Assembly (NCBI GenBank): GCA_964404595.1
Contig: CAYOKQ010000025.1
Coordinates: 1-19,812 of the forward strand
DNA: 19,812 nucleotides
Source of the DNA: CAYJXA01 sp964404595
GTDB taxonomy: Archaea; Nanobdellota; Nanobdellia; Woesearchaeales; GW2011-AR9
Reading direction: 5' to 3'
The notes below the pieces were generated by a model. That model was given only the letters and a program-made list of their open reading frames with translations. It searched no databases and was not told where the DNA came from. Positions 7,671 through 13,841 of this stretch are shown piece after piece. The translations under genes and the position numbers were made by a program. The stretch's first letter is position 1. Each line of letters opens with the position of its first letter.

Positions 7671-7678
7671 TATAAAAA
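7671..7678 (-). promoter_or_regulatory. TATA box of the membrane-protein/lipoprotein operon
   Basis: TTTTTATA on the minus strand, centred 42 bases upstream of ATG 7633, which leaves a leader of about 15 bases containing the Shine-Dalgarno sequence AAGAGG at 7641-7646. A weaker TTTTATC at 7655-7661 could serve as a leaderless alternative. Confidence 0.4.
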
Positions 7679-7711
7679 CCTTGCGACCAGAAGGAAATCG
7701 CTGGCCATACC

Positions 7712-7752
7712 AAGTGATACTAAGTATTAGTTAAGTGATACTAAGTATTAGT
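7712..7752. promoter_or_regulatory. Tandem palindromic operator upstream of the AAA ATPase gene
   Basis: The 20-mer AAGTGATACTAAGTATTAGT occurs twice, identically, at 7712-7731 and 7733-7752, a period of 21 bases or two helical turns. Each copy contains the near-perfect palindrome ATACT-A-AGTAT (7717-7727 and 7738-7748). The second copy ends 4 bases before the TATA box TTTATAAA at 7757-7764. Two identical dyads on the same DNA face, next to the TFB-recognition position, look like sites for a cooperatively binding dimeric regulator. The regulator is not identified. Confidence 0.75.
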
Positions 7753-7756
7753 AATA

Positions 7757-7764
7757 TTTATAAA
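7757..7764 (+). promoter_or_regulatory. TATA box of the AAA ATPase gene
   Basis: TTTATAAA centred 26.5 bases upstream of ATG 7787. Initiation at the ATG would skip an out-of-frame ATG at 7771. Confidence 0.6.
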
Positions 7765-7786
7765 GGAATTATGCCCACTAACATCC

Positions 7787-8860
7787 ATGTACTTTGATCC
7801 CCAGCCGAAAACGAAAAGGGCCGACCTATTTGGAGTAGAATTTACCCTCCAGCAATTAGTGCGGCATCTTCATGATTCCACCAGGATGATTGTAATTAAA
7901 GGCCTGCGCCGAACCGGAAAGACGTCGTTGTTAAACGTGGCTTTGGAAGAATCAAACTGTAATTATGTGAAGATCGATGTCCGGGATGGACCTTTCTATC
8001 ATCGAGAAGAATTCTTTCGTTTTCTAATTGAAAGAATACGGGAAAAGATAGGTGAAACCTTTTTGGAAAAATTGATTAAAAGTATTTCTACTATAAAGCT
8101 AACGTACGATAAATTTTCCGCCTCGGTGATGCTATCCAAAGAAGAGAATTTTATGCTATTTTTTCGGGCTTTGAACCAACAATTGCAAAAGCAAAAAAAG
8201 CAGTTTATTTTGGCTTTAGATGAAGTACAATTACTCAAAGACATAAAATTCGACTATCTTTTGGCCAGCATTTTTGATAATTATGGACAAATAACTTTAG
8301 TTCTTACCGGCTCAGAAGTGGGATTATTAGACCAGTTTATCGGCAAAGAAGATTATGCTGCTCCTTTATATGGTCGCGCTCATGCCAAAGTAGAATTAAA
8401 AAGATTAAAAGAAGAAGAAGTTATGCAATTCTTGACTGTGGGTTTTAAGCAGATCAATAAGAAAATCTCTTTAGAGGAAATGAAAGAAGTTGTAGAAAAT
8501 TTCGATGGAGTCATTGGCTGGTCTACTCAGTATGGATGGCTTCGCCTAAAGAATGCTTCTCATGAAACTGCCATAAAAGAAGTAAAAGAGCAGGGAATCA
8601 GGGTACTCAAAAATGAGCTACTCTTATTCTTAAAGAGCCGGAAAGCAAAAAACAAATATGTAATGGTTTTACAATCTATTTCCAAAGGCAATAATGGCTG
8701 GAGCGAAATTAAAGATTATCTCACCCAGAAGAGATTAAAATCAACTTCCCATCAGCTTACCTTGTACTTGCAGGAGCTACAAGATTATGGATTTATAGAA
8801 AAGACCGAGCAAGGATATTATCTACTCGATCCTTTGTTATTGAAAGCAGTAAAAGAATAA
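7787..8860 (+). CDS. Archaeal AAA-type ATPase with C-terminal winged helix
   Basis: A 357-residue STAND-like archaeal ATPase (the PF01637 'archaeal ATPase' group). After an N-terminal ELV-type lead-in (LFGVEFTLQQLV), the Walker A loop is GLRRTGKTS at 39-47, Walker B is ILALDE at 141-146 and a sensor-1 strand is VLTGSE at 172-177, followed by GRAHAKVELKRL. The last 70 residues (NGWSEIKDYLTQKRL, LYLQELQDYGFIEKTEQGYYLLDP) form a winged helix. Families of this kind are common in DPANN and Thermococcales genomes, often near mobile or defence loci; their substrates are mostly unknown. Its promoter carries the tandem operator at 7712-7752; the winged helix makes autoregulation conceivable. A seven-base gap separates it from the next gene. 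Confidence 0.85.
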   Translation: MYFDPQPKTKRADLFGVEFTLQQLVRHLHDSTRMIVIKGLRRTGKTSLLNVALEESNCNYVKIDVRDGPFYHREEFFRFLIERIREKIGETFLEKLIKSISTIKLTYDKFSASVMLSKEENFMLFFRALNQQLQKQKKQFILALDEVQLLKDIKFDYLLASIFDNYGQITLVLTGSEVGLLDQFIGKEDYAAPLYGRAHAKVELKRLKEEEVMQFLTVGFKQINKKISLEEMKEVVENFDGVIGWSTQYGWLRLKNASHETAIKEVKEQGIRVLKNELLLFLKSRKAKNKYVMVLQSISKGNNGWSEIKDYLTQKRLKSTSHQLTLYLQELQDYGFIEKTEQGYYLLDPLLLKAVKE

Positions 8861-8867
8861 TCTAAAA

Positions 8868-9098
8868 ATGTCCGACATAGAATCAGAAAGTAAATTTATC
8901 TGGAAATTTATTTTTCATATCCTGATGACTCCTTTTACCTTGCTGCTCATTCTCTTCAAGAAGAAAGAGTGGAGAGACCTACTGCAGCCGCTTAAGGATT
9001 TGTTTATTTTTATATTTGAACCAAAGTTTACCATTTCCATCATTCTCTTAAATATAGTAGTATTCGTAGCCAGTTTGTTCTTCAGCGAAGCATTTTAA
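8868..9098 (+). CDS. Small two-helix membrane protein, possibly the truncated N-terminus of a rhomboid-type protease
   Basis: A 76-residue protein with membrane helices at about 10-30 and 54-72, separated by a basic loop (FKKKEWRDLLQPLKDLF). It begins seven bases after the ATPase stop, so is likely co-transcribed. The phrase FEPKFTISIILLNIVVFVASLFF resembles the region entering the first membrane helix of archaeal rhomboid-family intramembrane proteases. None of the later rhomboid landmarks (GxSG serine motif, second histidine helix) follow in any frame, because convergent genes occupy the downstream DNA. It is either a genuine small membrane protein or the 5' end of a gene cut off by a rearrangement near 9098. 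The rhomboid likeness is by eye. Confidence 0.5.
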   Translation: MSDIESESKFIWKFIFHILMTPFTLLLILFKKKEWRDLLQPLKDLFIFIFEPKFTISIILLNIVVFVASLFFSEAF

Positions 9099-9142
9099 CA
9101 ATTGGGTCAACTGTCAGGCCGATTATACCACAAAAAGATTCC

Positions 9143-9247
9143 TCAACTATCGCCGGACTTCACAATAAAATTAATCAATGCCACCAGTGCAAAGGCGATC
9201 ATAATCCAGCCAATAATCATCAAAATTGTTTTCAAATCTACTTTCAT
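9143..9247 (-). CDS. 34-residue single-pass membrane peptide
   Basis: MKVDLKTILMIIGWIMIAFA followed by LVALINFIVKSGDS: a short basic start, one hydrophobic helix at about residues 8-29, and a polar end. The ATG is two bases after the stop of the class III signal-peptide gene (TAA AA ATG), which strongly suggests translational coupling or reinitiation. Tiny helices of this type often stabilise a membrane partner; the likely partner is the protein encoded just upstream. No family is recognised. Confidence 0.55.
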   Translation of the reverse strand: MKVDLKTILMIIGWIMIAFALVALINFIVKSGDS

Positions 9248-9249
9248 TT

Positions 9250-10431
9250 TTACCGTACCAAATCAACCCTCAGCTCCCGAATTTCCATCGTCTTTTGCGG
9301 TTTCACTTTCAAGGCATTATTTCCTTCCAAAGAATCAGCACTCAAATCAAGAACCAAGCTGCTCTCACGGGTATCAAAGGGAATAGAATCCCCATTAAAG
9401 ATGAATTCACCGTACTTCCTGGCGACGTCTACAAAATCAACCTGTAGACGTACTTTTCGATCACCATCACGTACATCTTCATATTGGCTTTCAGAAAGTT
9501 TGAAAAAATAGGTGGGAAATTCCGGTTCAGAAAGTTCAGAGGTAAGAACGAGATGGGACAGTACATAGCTGCCTTCTTGCGTATGAAATTTAATGTCATT
9601 TTCTCCATCCTGAATGACATCAGGCGAGAATTCAAGTGGGACAAAAGCAAGGTCACAGTCGGGAACTCCGGAGTAAATTTCATCATCATTAATGGTGATA
9701 GTTAATTTTCCAACATCATTTAGATTACAATCGGGCTGCAAACGCAGTTTTATCCGTTCCACGTTGCGCTTTTCCGTCTCTGAAATGAGAAAGATATTCT
9801 TTGATTCTTGCGCTTGAACATTAGTGACCTCCCCCACAACTTTAATAGTGTTGAGAATGACCCCGTTGGTTCTCCAAAACGCTAAACCTGGCGAGGAAAC
9901 CCGAACAGCAATTTCATTGTTGTCTTTGAGCGCATTTTGAGGCAAATGAACCGGAAGAACATTACCAAGAAGTGGCTCTGCATTATAGATTTGCTCCCCA
10001 TTGAGCAATATAACTAATTTACCCTGCAGGGATTCTACATTAAAAACCAAGAATACGTCTTCAGTATGTTCGAGATCATCAATGGTAAATGTAAATAGAT
10101 CTGGTTCTTCGCGAAATAATCCTCGTTTGGCGCTGGCAACATTTCTTTCGGCAAGAATTTCACTTTCAGTTCGGGTATAAATATTGATGACTGGCAGGGG
10201 ATGTTCAATTTCTTCCAGCCCCAGATAATCAATTTTTCCAGGTGTTACCTCCAGAAGATTTTCTGCGACAGCCGCTTCTCCTATGGGGCTTCTGGTGGCA
10301 TTAGAGATAGGTTCACCTAGTAATTGAGCACGTTCTTGGGGAGAGACCAAAATAACAAAAGAAACCAGCAAACCAAGAATAATTGCTACCAGTACTGCTG
10401 CACCTGCTGCTGCTTGACCTCTTTTCATCAT
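9250..10431 (-). CDS. Secreted protein with class III (archaellin/pilin-like) signal peptide
   Basis: A 393-residue surface protein. It begins MMKRGQAAAGAAVLVAIILG: a basic KRG followed by Gln and a long hydrophobic helix, the hallmark of class III signal peptides cleaved by archaeal prepilin peptidases (PibD/EppA type). The remainder is predicted all beta, with repeated carbohydrate-binding-like strand patterns (VFLVFNVESLQGKLVILLNG; KLTITINDDEIYSG) and few cysteines. The open frame extends upstream to ATG 10512, but the TATA box TTTATATA at 10454-10461 falls inside that extension and is centred 26.5 bases before ATG 10431, so the shorter start is right and also restores the signal peptide to the N-terminus. 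Function could be a pilus-associated or surface adhesion protein; this is inferred. Confidence 0.8.
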   Translation of the reverse strand: MMKRGQAAAGAAVLVAIILGLLVSFVILVSPQERAQLLGEPISNATRSPIGEAAVAENLLEVTPGKIDYLGLEEIEHPLPVINIYTRTESEILAERNVASAKRGLFREEPDLFTFTIDDLEHTEDVFLVFNVESLQGKLVILLNGEQIYNAEPLLGNVLPVHLPQNALKDNNEIAVRVSSPGLAFWRTNGVILNTIKVVGEVTNVQAQESKNIFLISETEKRNVERIKLRLQPDCNLNDVGKLTITINDDEIYSGVPDCDLAFVPLEFSPDVIQDGENDIKFHTQEGSYVLSHLVLTSELSEPEFPTYFFKLSESQYEDVRDGDRKVRLQVDFVDVARKYGEFIFNGDSIPFDTRESSLVLDLSADSLEGNNALKVKPQKTMEIRELRVDLVR

Positions 10432-10453
10432 AGCAGGGGTAAACAGTTTGTCA

Positions 10454-10461
10454 TATATAAA
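10454..10461 (-). promoter_or_regulatory. TATA box that fixes the start of the class III signal-peptide gene
   Basis: TTTATATA centred 26.5 bases before ATG 10431. Because it lies within the longer open frame, it argues against the upstream ATG at 10512. Confidence 0.6.
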
Positions 10462-10550
10462 ATTGACTGTTTTGAATGATAAACTTGATGCGATAAGCCA
10501 TGATTTAGCCAAAGCATATACTTTTTTAATCGATTTCTTCGAAGAATTGA

Positions 10551-10709
10551 GTTATCTTCAAAAACAACCTGCTCGCCAAACTCACGCCCAATAATCATGG
10601 AAAACTCTATAACGACATCCGGGAAGGGGGCGTGATACCAGAAGAGGTTATTAAACTCAAAGAAGATGTTGATGGATTTCTTGCAATTATACGGCCGCTC
10701 AAAGAATAG
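10551..10709 (+). pseudogene. Orphan C-terminal gene fragment upstream of the MNT/HEPN module
   Basis: A 52-codon stretch, open from just after a TGA at 10548 to TAG at 10707, has no ATG, GTG or TTG start. It reads like real protein: LLAKLTPNNHGKLYNDIREG then GVIPEEVIKLKEDVDGFL and AIIRPLKE, helical and charged. It may be the tail of a HEPN-like or other toxin-antitoxin protein whose 5' part was lost, but the family is not recognised. No gene has been found in the rest of the 370 bases between the class III protein and the MNT gene. Confidence 0.4.
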
Positions 10710-10737
10710 AACCGTAATGGCCTTAACGCTAATTAAT

Positions 10738-10769
10738 ATTTTTTACCATCAAGATTTTTTACCACAATG
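10738..10769 (+). repeat. Two 16-bp imperfect direct repeats
   Basis: ATTTTTTACCATCAAG (10738-10753) is followed directly by ATTTTTTACCACAATG (10754-10769); the first 12 bases are nearly identical (ATTTTTTACCA). They end at the TATA box of the MNT gene. They could be regulator sites or a chance T-run duplication. Confidence 0.45.
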
Positions 10770-10771
10770 TT

Positions 10772-10831
10772 TATAAACTAAAAGCAACACGTATAAACCA
10801 TAATGGACACATATAAACTTAAATGGACACG
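10772..10831 (+). repeat. Three tandem 20-bp repeats spanning promoter and start codon of the MNT gene
   Basis: TATAAAC recurs at 10772, 10792 and 10812, exactly 20 bases apart, and each unit ends in (G/A)CAC(G/A); units two and three share TATAAAC...AATGGACAC. The first unit overlaps the TATA box (TTTATAAA, 10770-10777), the second contains the ATG at 10803, and the third lies inside the coding region. Such an array on one DNA face, covering the core promoter, fits an autorepression operator, probably bound by the winged helix of the encoded protein. Confidence 0.75.
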
Positions 10832-11369
10832 GTTACAATCTGAGATATTTCGATTGTTATGCATTAAAGCAGGGCAAATCCTTCCTTTCAGAGCAATTGC
10901 GAAAGCATTAAATGTATCTCCCACGGCCGTTTCTAATGCAGCGAAAGAATTAGAAAAAGAAGGAATGATAAAGATAACCAAATCGGAAACAATGAACTTC
11001 TGTGCCGTAAATTTTAACCGAGATAACTATAAAGCCGTCCATCTTAAACGCATTGAAAACCTCAAAATGATTTATGAATCCGGATTAGCGGATTTTTTAT
11101 ATAACGAGTTCCCCGGTTGCTCCATTGTCCTTTTTGGCAGTTATTCTTTAGGAGAAGATGTATGGTTTGGAGAAAAAGATGAGCGAAGCTCCGATATTGA
11201 TATTGCTATTGTGGGAACAAAAGGCCAAAAAGAATGGTTAGAAAAATATGAAAAAATACTAGAGCGAACTATATCACTTAACTTTTACAAATCTTGGAAA
11301 GAGATACATAAACATTTAAAGGACAATATCCTCAACGGGATTATATTAAGTGGTGGAGTTCAATTATGA
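10803..11369 (+). CDS. Winged-helix/minimal nucleotidyltransferase (MNT) fusion, antitoxin of an MNT-HEPN pair
   Basis: A 188-residue protein with two domains. Residues 10-75 form a winged helix: RLLCIKAGQILPFRAIAKAL, then NVSPTAVSNAAKELEKEGMI with its recognition helix. Residues 95-188 form a pol-beta-type nucleotidyltransferase with GSYSLGED at 112-119 and the metal-binding pair in SSDIDIAIVG (Asp 131 and Asp 133). MNT proteins of this class neutralise HEPN RNases, in known cases by adding AMP to a tyrosine near the RNase active site. A 10-residue insertion (VWFGEKDERS) separates the GS and DxD motifs, longer than in the minimal family. The gene overlaps the HEPN gene by 4 nt (ATGA). The fused DNA-binding domain and the promoter repeats suggest that it represses its own operon. 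Confidence 0.85.
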   Translation: MDTYKLKWTRLQSEIFRLLCIKAGQILPFRAIAKALNVSPTAVSNAAKELEKEGMIKITKSETMNFCAVNFNRDNYKAVHLKRIENLKMIYESGLADFLYNEFPGCSIVLFGSYSLGEDVWFGEKDERSSDIDIAIVGTKGQKEWLEKYEKILERTISLNFYKSWKEIHKHLKDNILNGIILSGGVQL

Positions 11370-11836
11370 ATTTGCCCCAGCCATTTGAAGAATATGTACG
11401 GCAAGGAATAATTATAAAATGTTCAGTTAACAAACCCAGAGCTGAATTTCTAAGAGCAGAAGCGCAGAAAAGCTTCAAAGGACTAAGTAAGAGAGTAGAT
11501 TTAATGGGAATAGATGAAGACAATGCTAATTCTATTATCAAAGATTGTTATGATATCATAATGGAATTAATTCGGGCAAAATTACTCTTGGTTGGCTATT
11601 GCTCTGCCGGACAATTTGCACATGAGGCAGAAATATCATATATGAAAAAATGTGAATTTTCTGAGTATACCATCTCTTTTGTTAATGAGATTCGATATTT
11701 CAGGAATTCTATCACCTACTATGGAAAAATTCTTAGCGTAGACTATGCCAAACAAGTGTATACATTTACCAAAAAAATATATCCAAAAATAAACCCATGC
11801 ACATCATCCACTCTGATTTCAAAAAAGGAATCGTGA
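11366..11836 (+). CDS. HEPN-domain protein, putative RNase toxin of the MNT-HEPN pair
   Basis: A 156-residue helical protein, directly coupled (ATGA overlap) to the MNT gene. HEPN toxins cleave RNA with an RX4-6H motif; the corresponding stretch here is RYFRNSITYYGK at about 110-121, with Arg 113 and tyrosines at 118-119 where the histidine is expected, so the catalytic signature is the Tyr variant rather than canonical. The tyrosines are also plausible AMPylation targets for the partner, by analogy with characterised MNT-HEPN systems. The domain should end near KKIYPKI (residue 141); the last 15 residues come from DNA that also encodes the start of pelota, with which the gene overlaps by 40 nt. 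This suggests the module was joined to pelota by a recombination event that replaced its natural stop. Confidence 0.8.
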   Translation: MNLPQPFEEYVRQGIIIKCSVNKPRAEFLRAEAQKSFKGLSKRVDLMGIDEDNANSIIKDCYDIIMELIRAKLLLVGYCSAGQFAHEAEISYMKKCEFSEYTISFVNEIRYFRNSITYYGKILSVDYAKQVYTFTKKIYPKINPCTSSTLISKKES

Positions 11837-12852
11837 AACTGCGAGTAACTGATCCCGAAGATCTGTGGTACTTGACCCATCTCGTTGATCCAGGAGATTT
11901 CATTACCGGCAAAACTACCCGTAAAATGAAACTGGGCGAAGGGGAAAATGCCAAAACTATCAAAAGGACCTTCACCGTCACCATCGAAGCAGAAACAATT
12001 CAACTTGATGATACCGGAACCTCGGTTCGTATTAATGGAAAAATAAAAGCAGGTCCAGAGGAAATTCCCCAGGGGGTGTATCAAGCAGTAGAATTACAAG
12101 AAGGCGAAGAATTCACACTCGAAAAAGTGCACTGGCTTTCATATCAGAAACAGAAGCTAGAGGAAGCTGCAGAGAAAAAGTATTCCTATTTGCTGTGCCT
12201 CTTTGACCGGGAGGAAGCATTATTTGCCCTAACTAAAAAGAAAGGATTTGATATTCTGCTGCAAGTACATGGCGAGGCCGCCAAAAAAAGGGCAGTGGTT
12301 GAAATTAAGAAAGATTTCTATGCCCAAATCATTAAAGTAATAGAAACGTATAACGCACGATATGAACCACAGATGATTATACTTGCTTCACCGGCATTTT
12401 ATAAAGAAGATCTATTGAAAAAGATTACTGCGCCAGAAGTTAAGAAAAAGATAGTGCTTGTGACCTGCTCTGATATTAGCCAGCGATCTTTGGATGAAGT
12501 AATCAAAAGTGAGGAATTGGCCCAAACACTGCACTTTTCTCGGGCGCGCCAAGAGCAAGTTTTGGTGGAAGAAGTATTGCAAGAGATCAGTAAAAATAAT
12601 TTGGCCGTCTATGGATGGAAAGAGGTACAGCAGGCCTGTGAAGCTGGCGCAGTAAGAATCTTAATCTTAACTGATGCTTTGATCCATCAGAAGAAGCTCT
12701 CTGGACATTACGAAGAATTAGATTTAATGATGAAACATAGTGACGCCTTGCAAGGCGGGATTAATATATTATCATCCGAACAAGAAGCAGGCAAAAGAAT
12801 TGATGGCTTGGGCGGAATTGCCGCTTTATTACGATATAAGCTGAATTGGTGA
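11797..12852 (+). CDS. pelA: Protein pelota (aPelota/Dom34), ribosome rescue factor
   Basis: A 351-residue archaeal pelota. With the aABCE1 ATPase and aEF1A it binds empty or stalled ribosomal A sites and splits the ribosome for no-go and non-stop mRNA surveillance. The N-terminal Sm-like domain starts MHIIHSDFKKGIVKLRV and includes DLWYLTHLVDPGDFI and the basic TTRKMKLGEGENAKTIKRTF loop; a central domain runs about 130-260 and the C-terminal eL30-like domain ends GGIAALLRYKLNW. Domain order and length are normal. The start at 11797 matches the conserved family N-terminus and lies inside the HEPN gene. No TATA box at the usual 26-base distance is visible (an AAATATAT at 11775-11782 is too close), so pelota may be expressed with the toxin operon. 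Alternatively, its promoter was lost or lies within the HEPN gene. Confidence 0.95.
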   Translation: MHIIHSDFKKGIVKLRVTDPEDLWYLTHLVDPGDFITGKTTRKMKLGEGENAKTIKRTFTVTIEAETIQLDDTGTSVRINGKIKAGPEEIPQGVYQAVELQEGEEFTLEKVHWLSYQKQKLEEAAEKKYSYLLCLFDREEALFALTKKKGFDILLQVHGEAAKKRAVVEIKKDFYAQIIKVIETYNARYEPQMIILASPAFYKEDLLKKITAPEVKKKIVLVTCSDISQRSLDEVIKSEELAQTLHFSRARQEQVLVEEVLQEISKNNLAVYGWKEVQQACEAGAVRILILTDALIHQKKLSGHYEELDLMMKHSDALQGGINILSSEQEAGKRIDGLGGIAALLRYKLNW

Positions 12853-12937
12853 TCACGAACAAGTATATTGTGTAAAACCACAACCTTTTAATAGTAGTTT
12901 ATTTTCTTGATATCCTAGTAACAAAAAGAGAGCATCA

Positions 12938-12950
12938 CTGATAATATCAG
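12938..12950. promoter_or_regulatory. Perfect palindrome in the leader of the TrmB-like gene
   Basis: CTGATA-A-TATCAG is a perfect 6+1+6 dyad 19 bases before ATG 12970. A TATA-like CTTTTAATAG (12891-12900) lies upstream, so the palindrome would fall near or just after the transcription start, a position suited to repression, perhaps autoregulation by the encoded TrmB-type protein. The same gap holds a weak TTGTG/CACAA hairpin at about 12868-12883. Confidence 0.45.
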
Positions 12951-12969
12951 AAAAAGAGGGGGGTTGAAC

Positions 12970-13767
12970 ATGATTGTAAAAGATGAACTATTAAGTAAAT
13001 TAAGACGCTACTTCGATTTAAACCTATACGAAGTAAAATTATGGACTGCTTTATTAAGCCGGGGGGTATCCACTGCTGGAGAACTATCAGATATTGCCGA
13101 TGTGCCGCGAAGCCGAAGTTATGATGTTCTGGAATCATTAGAAAAGAAAGGTTTTGTGATAATGAAACTAGGCAAACCAATCAAGTATATTGCAATTCCA
13201 CCTACGGAAGTGGTTGACCGAGTTAAAAAGAATATGCAGGTTAATGCCCAGGAAAAAGTGCGCCGTTTGGATACAGTTCGTGGATCGCCTTTATTAGGGG
13301 AATTAGAAACCTTGCATACGCAAGGTATTGCCTTGATTGATCCGGCTGAAATGAGCGGTTGCTTGCGGGGAAGAAATAACCTATACAACCATCTTGACTT
13401 ATTAATTAAAGATGCCAAAAAAAGCGTCAATATTATGACTACCGAGCAAGGATTCTTGCGTAAAGTGGAAGGGCTTAAAGCGAGCTTGGAGAAAGCGAAG
13501 AAGAAAGGGGTTCGCATCCGCATTGCAGCTCCGCTTACTAAAGACAATCGGGTGGCAGCTGACTCATTGAAAACAATTGCTGAAGTCAAGCATAACGATA
13601 AGACCAATTCCCGCTTTATGACAGTGGATGGGCATCATGTAGTCTTTATGACCATGAATGATAAGGAAGTGCATCCGAGTTACGACATTGGGGTGTGGGT
13701 CAAGACGCCTTACTTTGCCAATACCATGGATGGATTCTTTAACACGCTGTGGAATAATACGAAGTAA
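12970..13767 (+). CDS. TrmB-family transcriptional regulator
   Basis: A 265-residue regulator. Residues 10-80 are a TrmB-type winged helix: LYEVKLWTALLSRGVSTAGE then SDIADVPRSRSYDVLESLEK, with KGFVIMKLGKPIKYIAIPP as the wing. A helical linker follows, then a C-terminal domain of phospholipase-D-like fold (NNLYNHLDLLIKDAKKSV, KKKGVRIRIAAPLT) that in this family binds sugars or metabolites. The start is ATG 12970 because AGAGGGGGG lies six bases upstream; an in-frame TTG at 12964 has no room for a site. Targets cannot be read from sequence; the dyad at 12938-12950 suggests autoregulation. It is followed by T-rich DNA and a separate pheST promoter. Confidence 0.85.
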   Translation: MIVKDELLSKLRRYFDLNLYEVKLWTALLSRGVSTAGELSDIADVPRSRSYDVLESLEKKGFVIMKLGKPIKYIAIPPTEVVDRVKKNMQVNAQEKVRRLDTVRGSPLLGELETLHTQGIALIDPAEMSGCLRGRNNLYNHLDLLIKDAKKSVNIMTTEQGFLRKVEGLKASLEKAKKKGVRIRIAAPLTKDNRVAADSLKTIAEVKHNDKTNSRFMTVDGHHVVFMTMNDKEVHPSYDIGVWVKTPYFANTMDGFFNTLWNNTK

Positions 13768-13770
13768 AGA

Positions 13771-13795
13771 TTATTCTTTTTTTCTTTTCATTTTA
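13771..13795 (+). terminator. T-rich terminator after the TrmB-like gene
   Basis: Runs of T (TTATTCTTTTTTTCTTTTC and a following CATTTT) directly after the stop codon match the oligo-T signals at which archaeal RNA polymerase stops without a hairpin. They precede the pheST promoter. Confidence 0.55.
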
Positions 13796-13810
13796 CAATT
13801 TACGCTAACC

Positions 13811-13818
13811 TTTATATA
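13811..13818 (+). promoter_or_regulatory. TATA box of the pheS-pheT operon
   Basis: TTTATATA centred 27.5 bases upstream of ATG 13842; fits a leaderless transcript. Confidence 0.55.
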
Positions 13819-13841
13819 CAAAACATTACTCTCGATACCCA

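Noticed and set aside
7200..7730. 176-codon plus-strand open frame opposite the coiled-coil membrane protein
   Set aside because: Its alanine/cysteine-rich run mirrors the Ala-rich coiled coil on the other strand, and it runs through the promoter region.
9102..9386. Plus-strand open frame after the possible rhomboid fragment
   Set aside because: It lies antisense to the 34-residue peptide and the class III signal-peptide gene, has low-complexity composition and no start signal.
10432..10512. Upstream extension of the class III signal-peptide protein to ATG 10512
   Set aside because: The TATA box at 10454-10461 lies within it, and the extension would bury the prepilin-type signal.
10772..10831. 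Short tandem repeats considered as a CRISPR array
   Set aside because: Units are 20 bases end to end with no spacers, and they overlap a promoter and a coding start; no cas genes are near.
11113..11205. Ten-residue insertion in the MNT active-site region considered as a broken enzyme
   Set aside because: Both the GS and the DxD motifs are intact and in frame, so loop expansion is more likely than inactivation.
13119..13607. 162-codon minus-strand open frame inside the TrmB-like gene
   Set aside because: Shadow frame of a confidently identified regulator, with no promoter or family likeness.
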